44,452 bases of DNA from the NCBI GenBank assembly GCA_002344825.1, contig DDUN01000029.1, positions 1 to 44,452 of the forward strand. Reading direction: 5' to 3'. This DNA is from Candidatus Multiplicimicrobium inquinatum. Its GTDB lineage: Bacteria; Omnitrophota; Omnitrophia; Omnitrophales; Aquincolibacteriaceae. Each line of letters begins with the position of its first letter. The first letter of the stretch is position 1. The position numbers and the translations under genes are program-made. The notes beneath the pieces were generated by a model that had not been told where the DNA came from, made no database searches, and saw nothing but the letters and a program-made list of their open reading frames with translations. This document shows positions 23,175 to 31,837 of the stretch, one piece after another.

Positions 23175-24794
23175 CTAAACGCTCACGTCCGGTATGAAAC
23201 GATAGAGATAAATCGAGCGGATTGATTTTTTTTTAATCTTTGAGAATAGGTCGTTGTAAAAACTTCCGCTATGAGTGTCGCCGGAGTCAGTCAGCTTAAG
23301 ATAACGGTGACTTACATCCAAATCGCCGCGAAAAGAAAAAACGTAAGACTTCCCCCATTTAGCTGCATGCCGTTCGAGAGCACCCTTCGTAAAAGCTGTA
23401 TTCTTGTCCCATTCTTTAAGGCGAATTTCGCTAAACATCGATTTATTATTGCGATAAAAGTCATCAAGCTCCTGCATGCTGGGGCAATGACCATAAAAAT
23501 CACAATACAATTTATACGTCAATCGATAGTCCGCGACATTAATCGCTAAATTAAAATTTCTAAAAAATAAAATCTCATCTAATTTAAATGAAAAGAAACT
23601 GCCCCCATTTAAAGAGCCCAAACTAAATAAGCATAAAAGACACATTGCAATCGATATTGGCTTATGTAAAAAACAAGCTTTTTGATAAAACTTAAAAGCA
23701 AGGCCAATGATCGCTCCGCACAAGATATAGCAAGGAAGGAGCGCTGTTGAAAAGTAACGAGTCGTTGCAGTTGTAAGTTCAAAATTCAAAAAGAGTCCCG
23801 CGCAAGATGCTCCGATCCAGAAAGCAACAAAAATAAAATTCGAAGATAATTCAAACTTGCTTCCCTCCTTCTTATCGGAATCAGGACAAAACTTAAGCAT
23901 CACAAAGGCAAGCGCCATCCCGAGGAAAGGGTAAAATATTTCACTAATTAAAAATCTAAAAAAAATCAAAAACCCATCAATATGCAAAGACCTTAATGCC
24001 GTGTCCGACTTAGAATCCAAAGCAAGATTCTGATCCGGAAAAAAAGGGATGACAGCAAACAGCAAAATGCTTGTCGGAATCACAGCGATCCAAAAAGACT
24101 CCTTGCGCACACTGACTCGCCGCAAAAAGGAATAGCCGCAAACAGTAACGAGATAGGCAAAAACAACAAATGGCAGCAGCCTTGCGGTCTCTTTCAACTT
24201 AATTGCCATCCAGCCGCAAACAAAATACAAGATTGCAAATAATAAAAGGCGCGGGGCTGGACAAAATTCATTTTTATTACGAATTTTTAAAAAAAAGTAA
24301 ACTGATCCAAGCAAAAAAGCCTGAGAAAGCACTTCTGTGTCCGCTATCCACGATGTTGTAAAAAACAGAGGAGCAGAAACCAGAAAGAAAATCGCGGCGA
24401 TTCCTCCCCCCAGCAATGTTTTAAAATATAGCGCCGTAATTCTGAAAACAAGTCCGACACACACAGAAAACGCTAAAGCTTTGTGAAAATTAAATGCGTC
24501 GAAGCTATATCCAAAAAAAGAATAAAGAATCTTAAATACCAAGGTCTGGAAAACACGCGTCGTAAGCTGACATTCGGCGCCGTGAACATACCACGCGGGA
24601 GTCAATGGATTGATAAGCTCGGAAAACAATTGTTTCCAGCCCGCGGATTTTGCAATAGCAATAATATTTAAATCATCACCAAAGGTAAGCGGTAGCCGTT
24701 GAAGCAACAAAAAGGATAAAAGCAATGCGGCAAGCCCTGCAAACCAGCTCATCCGATTTAAAATACTTTTTGTTATAGCAGATTGATCATGCAT
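23175..24794 (-). CDS. GT-C-like polytopic membrane protein
   Basis: A 539-residue protein with about 9-11 membrane helices and a soluble C-terminal part (about 415-539). The acidic pair D40-D41 (LTFGDD) just after the first helix is where GT-C glycosyltransferases (PMT/ArnT/GT39-like) have their catalytic Asp. Next come AWYVHGAECQLTTRVFQTL and TSWIADTEVLSQAF. GT-C enzymes use polyprenyl-phosphate sugars to modify lipids, glycans or proteins on the outer face. Exact family not recognised. It is the last gene of the 36899-23175 operon; 72 bases follow before the HTH start. Acceptor unknown. Confidence 0.7.
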   Translation of the reverse strand: MHDQSAITKSILNRMSWFAGLAALLLSFLLLQRLPLTFGDDLNIIAIAKSAGWKQLFSELINPLTPAWYVHGAECQLTTRVFQTLVFKILYSFFGYSFDAFNFHKALAFSVCVGLVFRITALYFKTLLGGGIAAIFFLVSAPLFFTTSWIADTEVLSQAFLLGSVYFFLKIRNKNEFCPAPRLLLFAILYFVCGWMAIKLKETARLLPFVVFAYLVTVCGYSFLRRVSVRKESFWIAVIPTSILLFAVIPFFPDQNLALDSKSDTALRSLHIDGFLIFFRFLISEIFYPFLGMALAFVMLKFCPDSDKKEGSKFELSSNFIFVAFWIGASCAGLFLNFELTTATTRYFSTALLPCYILCGAIIGLAFKFYQKACFLHKPISIAMCLLCLFSLGSLNGGSFFSFKLDEILFFRNFNLAINVADYRLTYKLYCDFYGHCPSMQELDDFYRNNKSMFSEIRLKEWDKNTAFTKGALERHAAKWGKSYVFSFRGDLDVSHRYLKLTDSGDTHSGSFYNDLFSKIKKKSIRSIYLYRFIPDVSV

Positions 24795-24883
24795 TAAATT
24801 TATTACCCCGGAATGAGAAACTTAATTTACCGACCGGACGGGGCGCGCACTTATATAAAAATGCTGCTGCAGCTTCATTCAAA

Positions 24884-26116
24884 TCACATTCTTAAAAACT
24901 TATCAACTTCCTCTTTAACTTTTTGAATCGAGATAGCCTGCAAACAGGGCTTGTTTTTATCATTACAATTCGGCGTACGTGCATTAAATGGAGAAAAACA
25001 AGGATGACAAGCCAGTCCGCTTTCAAGGCAAACGGCTTTTTCACTCAACGGAGCAAAGACGACTTGCGTGTCTGGGCCAAATATACAAACAATGCCAATT
25101 TTGGTTAAACAAGCAAAATGAGCCGGGCCGCTATCAACAGAAACAATGACATGAGCCAAATGCAGCAAATTAATAAATTCAACTAATGACGTTTTACAAG
25201 TCAAATCAATAAGACGCCGGTCAGCAACCGCAGATGTCATAAAGTTTGCATCGGCAACCGCAGATTGGGTCCCGGTAATCAATATTACGATATCTTGATG
25301 CTCTGAGAGCAGCGCCTGAGAGAGTCCGACGTAGTTTTCAATGGGCCATTTTCGGTATGGCAGCCACTCTCCTGTGTTGGGACTCATAATCACAATTTTT
25401 GTTGAATCAGAAATTTCGGCTCCGTAAGACTTCAAAAGAGCAAGACTCGATCCTTTTGCATTTTCAGCAGCGATCAACTTTGGCACGCGGAGATCACTCA
25501 AAGGAATGGGGTGTAGAATAGGTACACGCCCAGCCGGATAAAGCGTTGCCTGAATCAAAGACAAAAAAGATTGACCAATGTGCAAATAGTAATTGAACGG
25601 CACCTTATGCGTCATCAGATCCCCGCGATAAAGCCCCTCACTGTTAAATCGATGAAATCCAACTCGTGTTTTAGCGCCTGTAAAATAAGAAAAAATGGCC
25701 GTATACCTTGAGAAGAACTCAAGATCAATCAAGATGTCAACTTTAAGCTTCCTTAAAAAAAATATTGTTCGAAGCGTATCTCGGATCACATAAAAAAAAG
25801 AGTCCGTTGAAATGGAAAGGATGTTTCGGGGTGGAAAAAGATCCAAGACTTGAAATATAGAAACATTCTCTTTAAAACCGATGAAAAACAATTCCGCGTT
25901 GGGATACAGCTGACGCGTTTTTTCAATAGTCGGGACCAAGATTACGCTCGTCCCCATTTCAGCAGGCTTGAGAAAAACAACCCTCTTGACCAGCTTTGGA
26001 TCCTGTCTGCCGCCGGCAGGGAAAAGAAATTTGCACAGAGAATCAAAAACTGAAAATAAAAAACACAGAGGGATTCCGATATGAGAATCAATCCATTTCA
26101 TTTTTTCGATTTTCAT
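24884..26116 (-). CDS. Family 9 glycosyltransferase (heptosyltransferase-like)
   Basis: A 410-residue GT-B enzyme resembling ADP-heptose:LPS heptosyltransferases (WaaC/WaaF/WaaQ type). It shows RVVFLKPAEMGTSVILVPTI near residue 45, a middle GAKTRVGFHRF, then IMSPNTGEWLPYRKWP and VSVDSGPAHFA, LTKIGIVCIFGP in the C-terminal donor domain. The N-terminal 40 residues are hydrophobic and may be membrane-associated. A Cys-rich segment near residue 365-390 (GLACHPCFSP, NCNDKNKPC) is common in this family. The specific sugar is not readable. It follows the sulfotransferase gene; an 89-base gap after it (24795-24883) shows no convincing terminator. Confidence 0.9.
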   Translation of the reverse strand: MKIEKMKWIDSHIGIPLCFLFSVFDSLCKFLFPAGGRQDPKLVKRVVFLKPAEMGTSVILVPTIEKTRQLYPNAELFFIGFKENVSIFQVLDLFPPRNILSISTDSFFYVIRDTLRTIFFLRKLKVDILIDLEFFSRYTAIFSYFTGAKTRVGFHRFNSEGLYRGDLMTHKVPFNYYLHIGQSFLSLIQATLYPAGRVPILHPIPLSDLRVPKLIAAENAKGSSLALLKSYGAEISDSTKIVIMSPNTGEWLPYRKWPIENYVGLSQALLSEHQDIVILITGTQSAVADANFMTSAVADRRLIDLTCKTSLVEFINLLHLAHVIVSVDSGPAHFACLTKIGIVCIFGPDTQVVFAPLSEKAVCLESGLACHPCFSPFNARTPNCNDKNKPCLQAISIQKVKEEVDKFLRM

Positions 26117-26145
26117 AATTTTCTCAAAATCATTAATTACTTCCG

Positions 26146-27249
26146 TTAAATGGACAGACTCTGCATTTTCTTATAAACAGAAACTATTTCTTTAGAAGCC
26201 GCTTCGAGCTCATCCATTGAAAAATCGGGCCTATAATACCCTGGCGCACACAACTCTGACGCCTGCTGATTCAACTCCGACTCCGATGCACGCAGTTCTG
26301 CAAAATCATAAATTTTTCTCAACACATCTTTTGGCGCTTCACACAATTTATCATAATCAACAACCGCACATGCTTTTTTAATATCAGAATTTTCATCAAT
26401 CAGCTTCAGAAAATGCGCATAAACGCATGTCCATTGAGCGGCCCACCCCGCGGCATCATTCCCTGCATCCCAATAATCTGAAACCGCTTTGGTTTCTTCA
26501 TAGCTCCCAAAATTCATCGGTCTGCGATCCAAACCAAATTCAAAATGACCCGAGCGGCGCATGTATAAAAGAACCTGCTCATCCTCTGTCTCGAGCTTTG
26601 ACAATAGCTTATGCTGCTTAATTAATGAAGCAATATGCCAAATAGGGTTTCTGAATAAGATAATGAATTTTGCATCAGGATACAGCGATTGAATATATCC
26701 TAATCTTCCGACATTGTAGTTATTTTTTGCTAGATATCGAGCTTTCCCTTCTGACAATAATATTTTTTTAATGGCATCAGAATAACAAGTATTGAAGTTT
26801 ATATTTTGATTCGCTGAGGTCAAAAGGTTACTTTGACCAGGATCATGCAAATGGGGGAAAAAATGCATCCAGATTATTTCTTCCATTGCTTCTGGGCTTT
26901 GTGAGGTCACCTTTAACCTGTCAGCATGCGATCTTTCTTGAGGGACTTCATCTTTTTTCGATACAAGGTCTGAAAACTTTCTCCACCAAAAAGGGACCAT
27001 GACAAAGGGGTAATCACAGTATTTATATGACGCCGCATCAGAATCACGAGAGAGAAGATCTAATAAAACAGTCGAGCCTGAGCGAGCCATTCCGGTGATA
27101 TAAATCGGACGGTCGATGGATAAGGGCTTCAAAGATTTATCTAAAGATTGACTTTCGATCTTTGATAGGTAATACAAAATATCGGCATTGTGCTGCGCAA
27201 AGAACCCTAACACATTATGCAGGAATACAGACTTCAATTTAAAAACCAC
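26146..27249 (-). CDS. PAPS-dependent-type sulfotransferase
   Basis: A 367-residue sulfotransferase-family protein. The 5'-phosphosulfate loop is ITGMARSGSTVLLDLLS (51-67) and the 3'-phosphate site is AKFIILFRNPIWHIAS (R200, S208). These bind 3'-phosphoadenosine-5'-phosphosulfate. It would sulfate a glycan or lipid hydroxyl; no PAPS synthesis genes are in the window. The start is read as GTG at 27249; no strong ribosome site, so it may start nearby. It is seven bases from the membrane protein upstream. Confidence 0.85.
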   Translation of the reverse strand: MVFKLKSVFLHNVLGFFAQHNADILYYLSKIESQSLDKSLKPLSIDRPIYITGMARSGSTVLLDLLSRDSDAASYKYCDYPFVMVPFWWRKFSDLVSKKDEVPQERSHADRLKVTSQSPEAMEEIIWMHFFPHLHDPGQSNLLTSANQNINFNTCYSDAIKKILLSEGKARYLAKNNYNVGRLGYIQSLYPDAKFIILFRNPIWHIASLIKQHKLLSKLETEDEQVLLYMRRSGHFEFGLDRRPMNFGSYEETKAVSDYWDAGNDAAGWAAQWTCVYAHFLKLIDENSDIKKACAVVDYDKLCEAPKDVLRKIYDFAELRASESELNQQASELCAPGYYRPDFSMDELEAASKEIVSVYKKMQSLSI

Positions 27250-27256
27250 ACAGTCG

Positions 27257-28000
27257 TCATTTGATTTTAAAAATAATCTTAATGATTAATGCAAAAAGAA
27301 AAGTACAGAAAAAGAACGGGACCTCCCATGTCCGGGCCCACTCAGGTCCTCCCTGAAAGAACTTTTTCGAAGAAAATTTAAGCTTAAGGGCATCGATAGG
27401 AGCACCGGGCACCAAATACCCTGCGGAATTTGGGATTATAAAATTCCACCACTTTTTTTTGTAGAGACCTGCAGTGGGAGGAACAAAAGGATTACCTGAG
27501 TAGATAGTTTGCTCACTTACTTTAATTGTTAAAAACCGCTTACCGCCTTCGGACAAATCACCATTATCCTCAAAGATTGCTTCAAAATCACTAATCGGGT
27601 CCCCGTTTAACAATGTGGCAGTTACAATGGTTTGTTCTTCGGTCGAGGGCTCATAACTAAAATAAACATGCATCCAACAAGCAAGCACTAAAGCAGGAAG
27701 AGAGGCCAAAATAGTCGGCACAAAAATGGCTTTGAGGATGCGAAATGAATACCCCAAGGATTTTAGCGCAGACTTTAAAAACTCATCAAATTCTGCATCT
27801 AAACTAAGAAGCTGTTTTTGAAAGACATTTCTCTGATCAACTAAGTCTTTAATCAAGACCTGGGGTGAAATCTTCGAATAAATAAACATTGAACTCGCGC
27901 CTGCCACTGCCGCCCAAAAAACCAGCTGAAACAAAGGCGGCAAAAAAACAGCGAGAACGCCATTTATAAAGTTCAGAAAACTAAAAAAAATACTTAGCAC
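27257..28000 (-). CDS. Unknown membrane protein, possibly EMC3/Oxa1-superfamily-like
   Basis: A 247-residue protein with three or four membrane segments: one near 15-40, one near 90-110 and one at the C-terminus. After the first helix lies a charged helical stretch (LVDQRNVFQKQLLSLDAEFDE would be the coiled-coil part), then a helix pair, then a soluble domain with SGNPFVPPTAGLYKKKWW and a final hydrophobic tail. The helix-coiled coil-helix order recalls the DUF106/EMC3/TMCO1 membrane insertase group, but I cannot confirm this. It begins with GTG at 28000, right after the small YVSPGAG protein, and belongs to the sulfotransferase operon. Confidence 0.6.
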   Translation of the reverse strand: MLSIFFSFLNFINGVLAVFLPPLFQLVFWAAVAGASSMFIYSKISPQVLIKDLVDQRNVFQKQLLSLDAEFDEFLKSALKSLGYSFRILKAIFVPTILASLPALVLACWMHVYFSYEPSTEEQTIVTATLLNGDPISDFEAIFEDNGDLSEGGKRFLTIKVSEQTIYSGNPFVPPTAGLYKKKWWNFIIPNSAGYLVPGAPIDALKLKFSSKKFFQGGPEWARTWEVPFFFCTFLFALIIKIIFKIK

Positions 28001-28012
28001 AGATTTTTAAAC

Positions 28013-28252
28013 TTAAGGCTTTTTCTTGATGTTTAAATTTTTCTTGATCCAGCGAAAAAGCAATCGGATCGGCCAAAATAGAATCCCTAGAAAAACAACT
28101 AATACTGTTCCAATAACGGCCAATACAGCTCCAATAGCCGTCATGCCCGCCCCGGGACTGACATAAGCAAAGCCGCTAGAAGGAAGCACCAATAAAGTTA
28201 AAATAAAGAGACCTAGTCTTAGCTTCATATGATCTTTATTGCTCGCATTCAC
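28013..28252 (-). CDS. Small secreted/membrane protein with YVSPGAG motif
   Basis: A 79-residue protein. The N-terminus is a signal peptide (helix about 10-29, cleavage after SGFA), followed by YVSPGAGMTAIGAVLAVIG, one membrane helix (about 35-60) and a basic tail (FRWIKKNLNIKKKP). I recall similar small Y(I/V)xPGxG-type proteins next to arylsulfotransferase and glycan genes; their role is unknown. Start GTG 28252 has AAGGAG seven bases upstream, better than the internal ATG at 28228. Three bases separate it from the arylsulfotransferase-family gene. Confidence 0.7.
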   Translation of the reverse strand: MNASNKDHMKLRLGLFILTLLVLPSSGFAYVSPGAGMTAIGAVLAVIGTVLVVFLGILFWPIRLLFRWIKKNLNIKKKP

Positions 28253-28255
28253 AAC

Positions 28256-29548
28256 TCACTCCTTTTTAATAAATTCCAGCTGATTATAACTGTAACGGGT
28301 TCCCTCTAAAACTTCGGGCACATGCTCTTTCCCCCAGCGCGGAGCCAACCAGCTCCAAACAGTCTCTCCTTGCGGAGTTACCTCGAACACACGGCCGGCA
28401 AAGGTCTCGGTAATGAGCAAATTTCCATTAGAAAGAAGCTGCTGCTTGCCGCCGCGAGCTGTATAAAAAGGCTGGGCGGCACTTCCTTCATACATAACCT
28501 CAAAACTATTACGCCCCGCATCAACTTTTAAAATTCGAGATTCCGCACTACTAGTCGAACCCTGCGCATACTGATTGTCAAAAACAACAATGCTTCCATC
28601 ACTTTCAAAATCAGGGTCATGCTGCTGAATAAAAGGATGAGACATATACCATTTTATTTTTTCTGTCTTACCGTCAATTATTATAATCGAATTTATATTA
28701 CGAAGGGAAACCATTATATCGCCCTCAGAAAAATCTGGAAACTTCTTGGCCATCTCGGAGCCTAATACCTCTATGTCGTTTAAATGCAAAAGATCGCCTG
28801 TTTTATCGTGCAGAAGGCCTAGATATCCGGAATCAAAAATAACTTTTAAAACTGATATTTCTCTTTCAATCACTCCATCGGGAGAAACTTTCAAAATTGT
28901 ATCTTCGGCAACGGGCGCTTTAATTCCGGGATACGGAACCTCATTCGCCTGGTCATGCCACTTCATACCGGAAACCCAATAGTTACCTTCTTCATCAACA
29001 AAAATTGAATGGTGGGTTCGTCTTGGTATTTTCCAAATAACCTCTCCTTTTGCATTCATTTTAACCAAACTAAAAAACTCAAGATTAAAAACGATATCCC
29101 CATTCGGGAATAACTGCATTCCATGAATAAGCGTATCTACCTTATCGTTGTATTCACGTGTTGCATAATCATGATGCGGCGATTCCGGCCATATACTTTT
29201 AGGATCAACTGACCAAGAATGTAAAACCACTCCATTTAAATCAATAAGCCGTATTCCTAGCATCCACACACCTTGATCATTCGGCCAAAATGAGGAAACT
29301 AGTGTCGCTCCATCAAAAACTTTTTCCTTTGCAAGAAAAATTACTCCTTCACCCGGGTACTTTGCCGGTAAAACAAAATGAGGGGGCTGCTTTACCAATT
29401 GGTGTTTCACGGTTACCCAGACAACACGAAGGCTCTCATATAAAGCCGGATTCTTCTGCCCAACAATCACGCCTAAAATGGTAAAAAATAAAAAAACTGC
29501 AGCAAAAAAATAACCTTTTAAAAACATTTCCAAAAACTTCGTCTTCAA
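28256..29548 (-). CDS. Arylsulfotransferase-family (ASST, PF14269/PF05935-like) membrane-anchored protein
   Basis: About 430 residues. One N-terminal anchor (about 9-30) is followed by a periplasmic beta-propeller-like domain with RLIDLNGVVLHSW, THHSIFVDEEGNYWVSG, LLHLNDIEVLG, QQHDPDFESDGSIVVFDNQ and LLSNGNLLITETFAGRVFEV repeats. These His-containing and W-rich repeats are typical of arylsulfate sulfotransferases, which move sulfate from phenolic esters without PAPS. Its active-site His is not assigned with certainty. AAGGTGA lies eight bases before TTG 29548; a GTG at 29557 sits within that ribosome site, so TTG is preferred. It heads the sulfotransferase segment of the operon. Confidence 0.83.
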   Translation of the reverse strand: MKTKFLEMFLKGYFFAAVFLFFTILGVIVGQKNPALYESLRVVWVTVKHQLVKQPPHFVLPAKYPGEGVIFLAKEKVFDGATLVSSFWPNDQGVWMLGIRLIDLNGVVLHSWSVDPKSIWPESPHHDYATREYNDKVDTLIHGMQLFPNGDIVFNLEFFSLVKMNAKGEVIWKIPRRTHHSIFVDEEGNYWVSGMKWHDQANEVPYPGIKAPVAEDTILKVSPDGVIEREISVLKVIFDSGYLGLLHDKTGDLLHLNDIEVLGSEMAKKFPDFSEGDIMVSLRNINSIIIIDGKTEKIKWYMSHPFIQQHDPDFESDGSIVVFDNQYAQGSTSSAESRILKVDAGRNSFEVMYEGSAAQPFYTARGGKQQLLSNGNLLITETFAGRVFEVTPQGETVWSWLAPRWGKEHVPEVLEGTRYSYNQLEFIKKE

Positions 29549-29572
29549 AATAATCACCTTATAAAAGTTAGC

Positions 29573-30268
29573 TTAGCGAATCACTTTCGCTGGGTTTCCG
29601 ACCACAGCTTGACCAACTAAGAAGCTCTTGGTCACAACCGCCCCTGCACCCACGACCAGATTTTGAGGTATCACAACACCCTTTAAAATAATCGCGCGGG
29701 TTCCAATCCAGGCACCATCTTTCAGTACCACCTTTTGATTTTTTGCGCCATCCAAACTCTTCTGAGAAGACATGAGTATTGAGCCTGTCACAGGATCGCG
29801 CGCATGATCAGGGCCGGAAATACAGGCAACATAGGGCCCCAAAATAGCTCGATAAATCTCAACATCGCCGCTAATATCGCATCCTCGAGCCAACCATGCC
29901 TGCGAACCTATGAAAATTTGGCCATTCAAAAAACAATTTTCACCTAAAGTTGTCCCGCTGCCAATTTCAATTCCGGACGAATAAATTCTTACACCATCAC
30001 GAATTTCAACGTTATCGCCGATATTAATGGCACCCTTTCGAGCGTCAAGAAGAACGCCCCGCCCAATAAAACAATTCCTTCCTATACTAATATTTCTTCC
30101 TCCCGATATACTAACGCCGGATAAAACTTTCGAGCCAAAACCTAATTTTGAAACTTGCCCCCGAAGCATTAAGCCCTCAAAAAAATAGCCCGCATTTTTA
30201 AATAATTTAATCACGATTCCTAAAAAAGTATTTGTTTTAAAAAAATCGGCGAAAACGTTCTTCTTCAT
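29573..30268 (-). CDS. Left-handed beta-helix (hexapeptide) acyltransferase
   Basis: A 231-residue LbH protein. After a hydrophobic N-terminus (about 14-30) there are many hexapeptide repeats from about residue 43 (GFGSKVLSGVSI, ISIGRNCFIGRGVLLD, INIGDNVEIRDGVRI) to the C-terminal AWIGTRAIILKGVVI, NLVVGAGAVVTKS and VVGNPAKVIR. The ISGPDHAR stretch has the His expected in WbbJ/maltose-acetyltransferase-type active sites. It would O- or N-acetylate a sugar of the surface glycan. It lies between a GT-C protein and the arylsulfotransferase-family gene. Confidence 0.9.
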   Translation of the reverse strand: MKKNVFADFFKTNTFLGIVIKLFKNAGYFFEGLMLRGQVSKLGFGSKVLSGVSISGGRNISIGRNCFIGRGVLLDARKGAINIGDNVEIRDGVRIYSSGIEIGSGTTLGENCFLNGQIFIGSQAWLARGCDISGDVEIYRAILGPYVACISGPDHARDPVTGSILMSSQKSLDGAKNQKVVLKDGAWIGTRAIILKGVVIPQNLVVGAGAVVTKSFLVGQAVVGNPAKVIR

Positions 30269-30346
30269 AACACTTTTAATTTAATCGCAACGCGGGAGTC
30301 CATTATTAATATAAGCAGGTCCCGTTCCCAGCGTATGCTCAGCTCA

Positions 30347-31837
30347 TTATTTGTAGTTTTCAATTTCATATCCAATAAAATCTGTTCCCTTATGAAAAGG
30401 CTTAAAACCTGCCAGCAACAATGAGGCTTCTATATTCCCCGAAGAAACAGCCTCTAAATCCGTGGCAATAAAATGAGTTGCTCCGGTTCTTTTTAAAAAA
30501 GAAAGCCATGTTAAGGGATCGCCATAGCCCTGCTTAACCAGCTGAACATATCTTTCCTGCTTACTCTGAGACAGATCTCCTGCTTTCATATTTAGATCAA
30601 AGCCCCAACCATTCCTATGGGAGTAATATAGCATGGAGGCGGACTGTTCATGCGCCATAATAATTTTAGCTTTTATTGGTATGTTTTTATTTACATAATC
30701 AGCGACAGCTAGCCAGTCTTTCGTATTGGCAGGTACATAAAACAAAGGCTTCCAGCACACACCCAAACTGCAGATAAAGCCAAGCAAAAAAATAACCGCT
30801 GCCAACCGATCACTCTTAATTTGGCGCTCAAACCATCGCGCAGAAAGCAAACATAATGCCGGCACTGCCGGCAAAAGATAAAAAGGATGGTCGAAAACTT
30901 TCTTGGGAAGAATAAAAACCACAAGCAGCGCGGAAAATAACCATATAAAAAAAACTTTATTCTCATGTTTAAACAGCTTAGAGATTCCCAATAAAATTCC
31001 AATCCAGAAAATTGGATTAAACAAGTAAACACCAAACTGAAAAAACAATCGCTTTAAAAAATTAAAACTGAATATTTCGTTGAAAATAAAAACACGCCCC
31101 TCTTCAGCCTGGGCAAAGAGGCTTGTTTGCACAAAGTCAGCATTACTCAGCTGAAGATAATAAAAATAAGCAATCCAAAAGCCCAAGATTATAGTGGTTA
31201 CGGCAAAAAAACGAATACAATCATTTAAAAACTGCTTCTTGTTCTGCGTCATGACGTACAAAATAATTAAAATAATTGCGGCGAAATGAAGACGCGACAT
31301 AACCGAAATGGAGAAAAAAATCGCTGAAACATAAATATTGGGTCGTGGCTTCGCTGCAAAATAAAATGCCGAAATCGAAGTCAAAAGAGCAAATGATTCA
31401 TTACGAAAAGCTGTCGCTTCAATGAGAAACATCGGGCTTAACCCCATCATAACAACAGTAAATACACTCGATTTGCTTGAGTAAAACAAACGTGACACCC
31501 GATAAAACATAACCAAGCTCAAATTATAAAAAGCAACCGCTTGAAGTTTGCCTATTAAAGGTATCCAATGAGAAGACACATTGACAGCAATTTGGCCAAC
31601 GCGCGCAAATAACGAAGAAAAGGGATAATGCAAAAGGTGAAGAGCCGGCTGTCCGTCGACAAGAACAAAAGTTCTTGGTTCAAAAAAATGCCCTCTCTGG
31701 AATGAACCCATCATCTCCGCCATCATTGCATTAACCGCCTGATAGCTTCCAAAATACCCAAACATTGGCGTAAAACATGCTGCAACAAGCAAAATATTAA
31801 CAGGGGTAAAAAATAAAAAAAACTTGTCAAGCTTCAT
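30347..31837 (-). CDS. GT-C-like polytopic membrane protein
   Basis: About 496 residues with around ten membrane segments, beginning MKLDKFFLFFTPVNILL. A periplasmic loop follows the first helix (YFGSYQAVNAMMAEMMGSFQRG), then HLLHYPFSSLF. The C-terminal soluble part contains AHEQSASMLYYSHRNGW. This is the outline of PMT/ArnT-like or O-mannosyltransferase-like enzymes; the usual acidic pair is not obvious. The ATG at 31837 overlaps the TGA of the methyltransferase gene (ATGA); a start at 31993 would overlap that gene by 160 bp and is rejected. Confidence 0.68.
   Translation of the reverse strand: MKLDKFFLFFTPVNILLVAACFTPMFGYFGSYQAVNAMMAEMMGSFQRGHFFEPRTFVLVDGQPALHLLHYPFSSLFARVGQIAVNVSSHWIPLIGKLQAVAFYNLSLVMFYRVSRLFYSSKSSVFTVVMMGLSPMFLIEATAFRNESFALLTSISAFYFAAKPRPNIYVSAIFFSISVMSRLHFAAIILIILYVMTQNKKQFLNDCIRFFAVTTIILGFWIAYFYYLQLSNADFVQTSLFAQAEEGRVFIFNEIFSFNFLKRLFFQFGVYLFNPIFWIGILLGISKLFKHENKVFFIWLFSALLVVFILPKKVFDHPFYLLPAVPALCLLSARWFERQIKSDRLAAVIFLLGFICSLGVCWKPLFYVPANTKDWLAVADYVNKNIPIKAKIIMAHEQSASMLYYSHRNGWGFDLNMKAGDLSQSKQERYVQLVKQGYGDPLTWLSFLKRTGATHFIATDLEAVSSGNIEASLLLAGFKPFHKGTDFIGYEIENYK

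Noticed and set aside
24795..24883. Possible terminator between GT9 and the GT-C gene
   Set aside because: CCCCG (24806-24810) and CGGGG (24839-24843) could pair, but the 28-base loop and lack of a T tract make a terminator unlikely.
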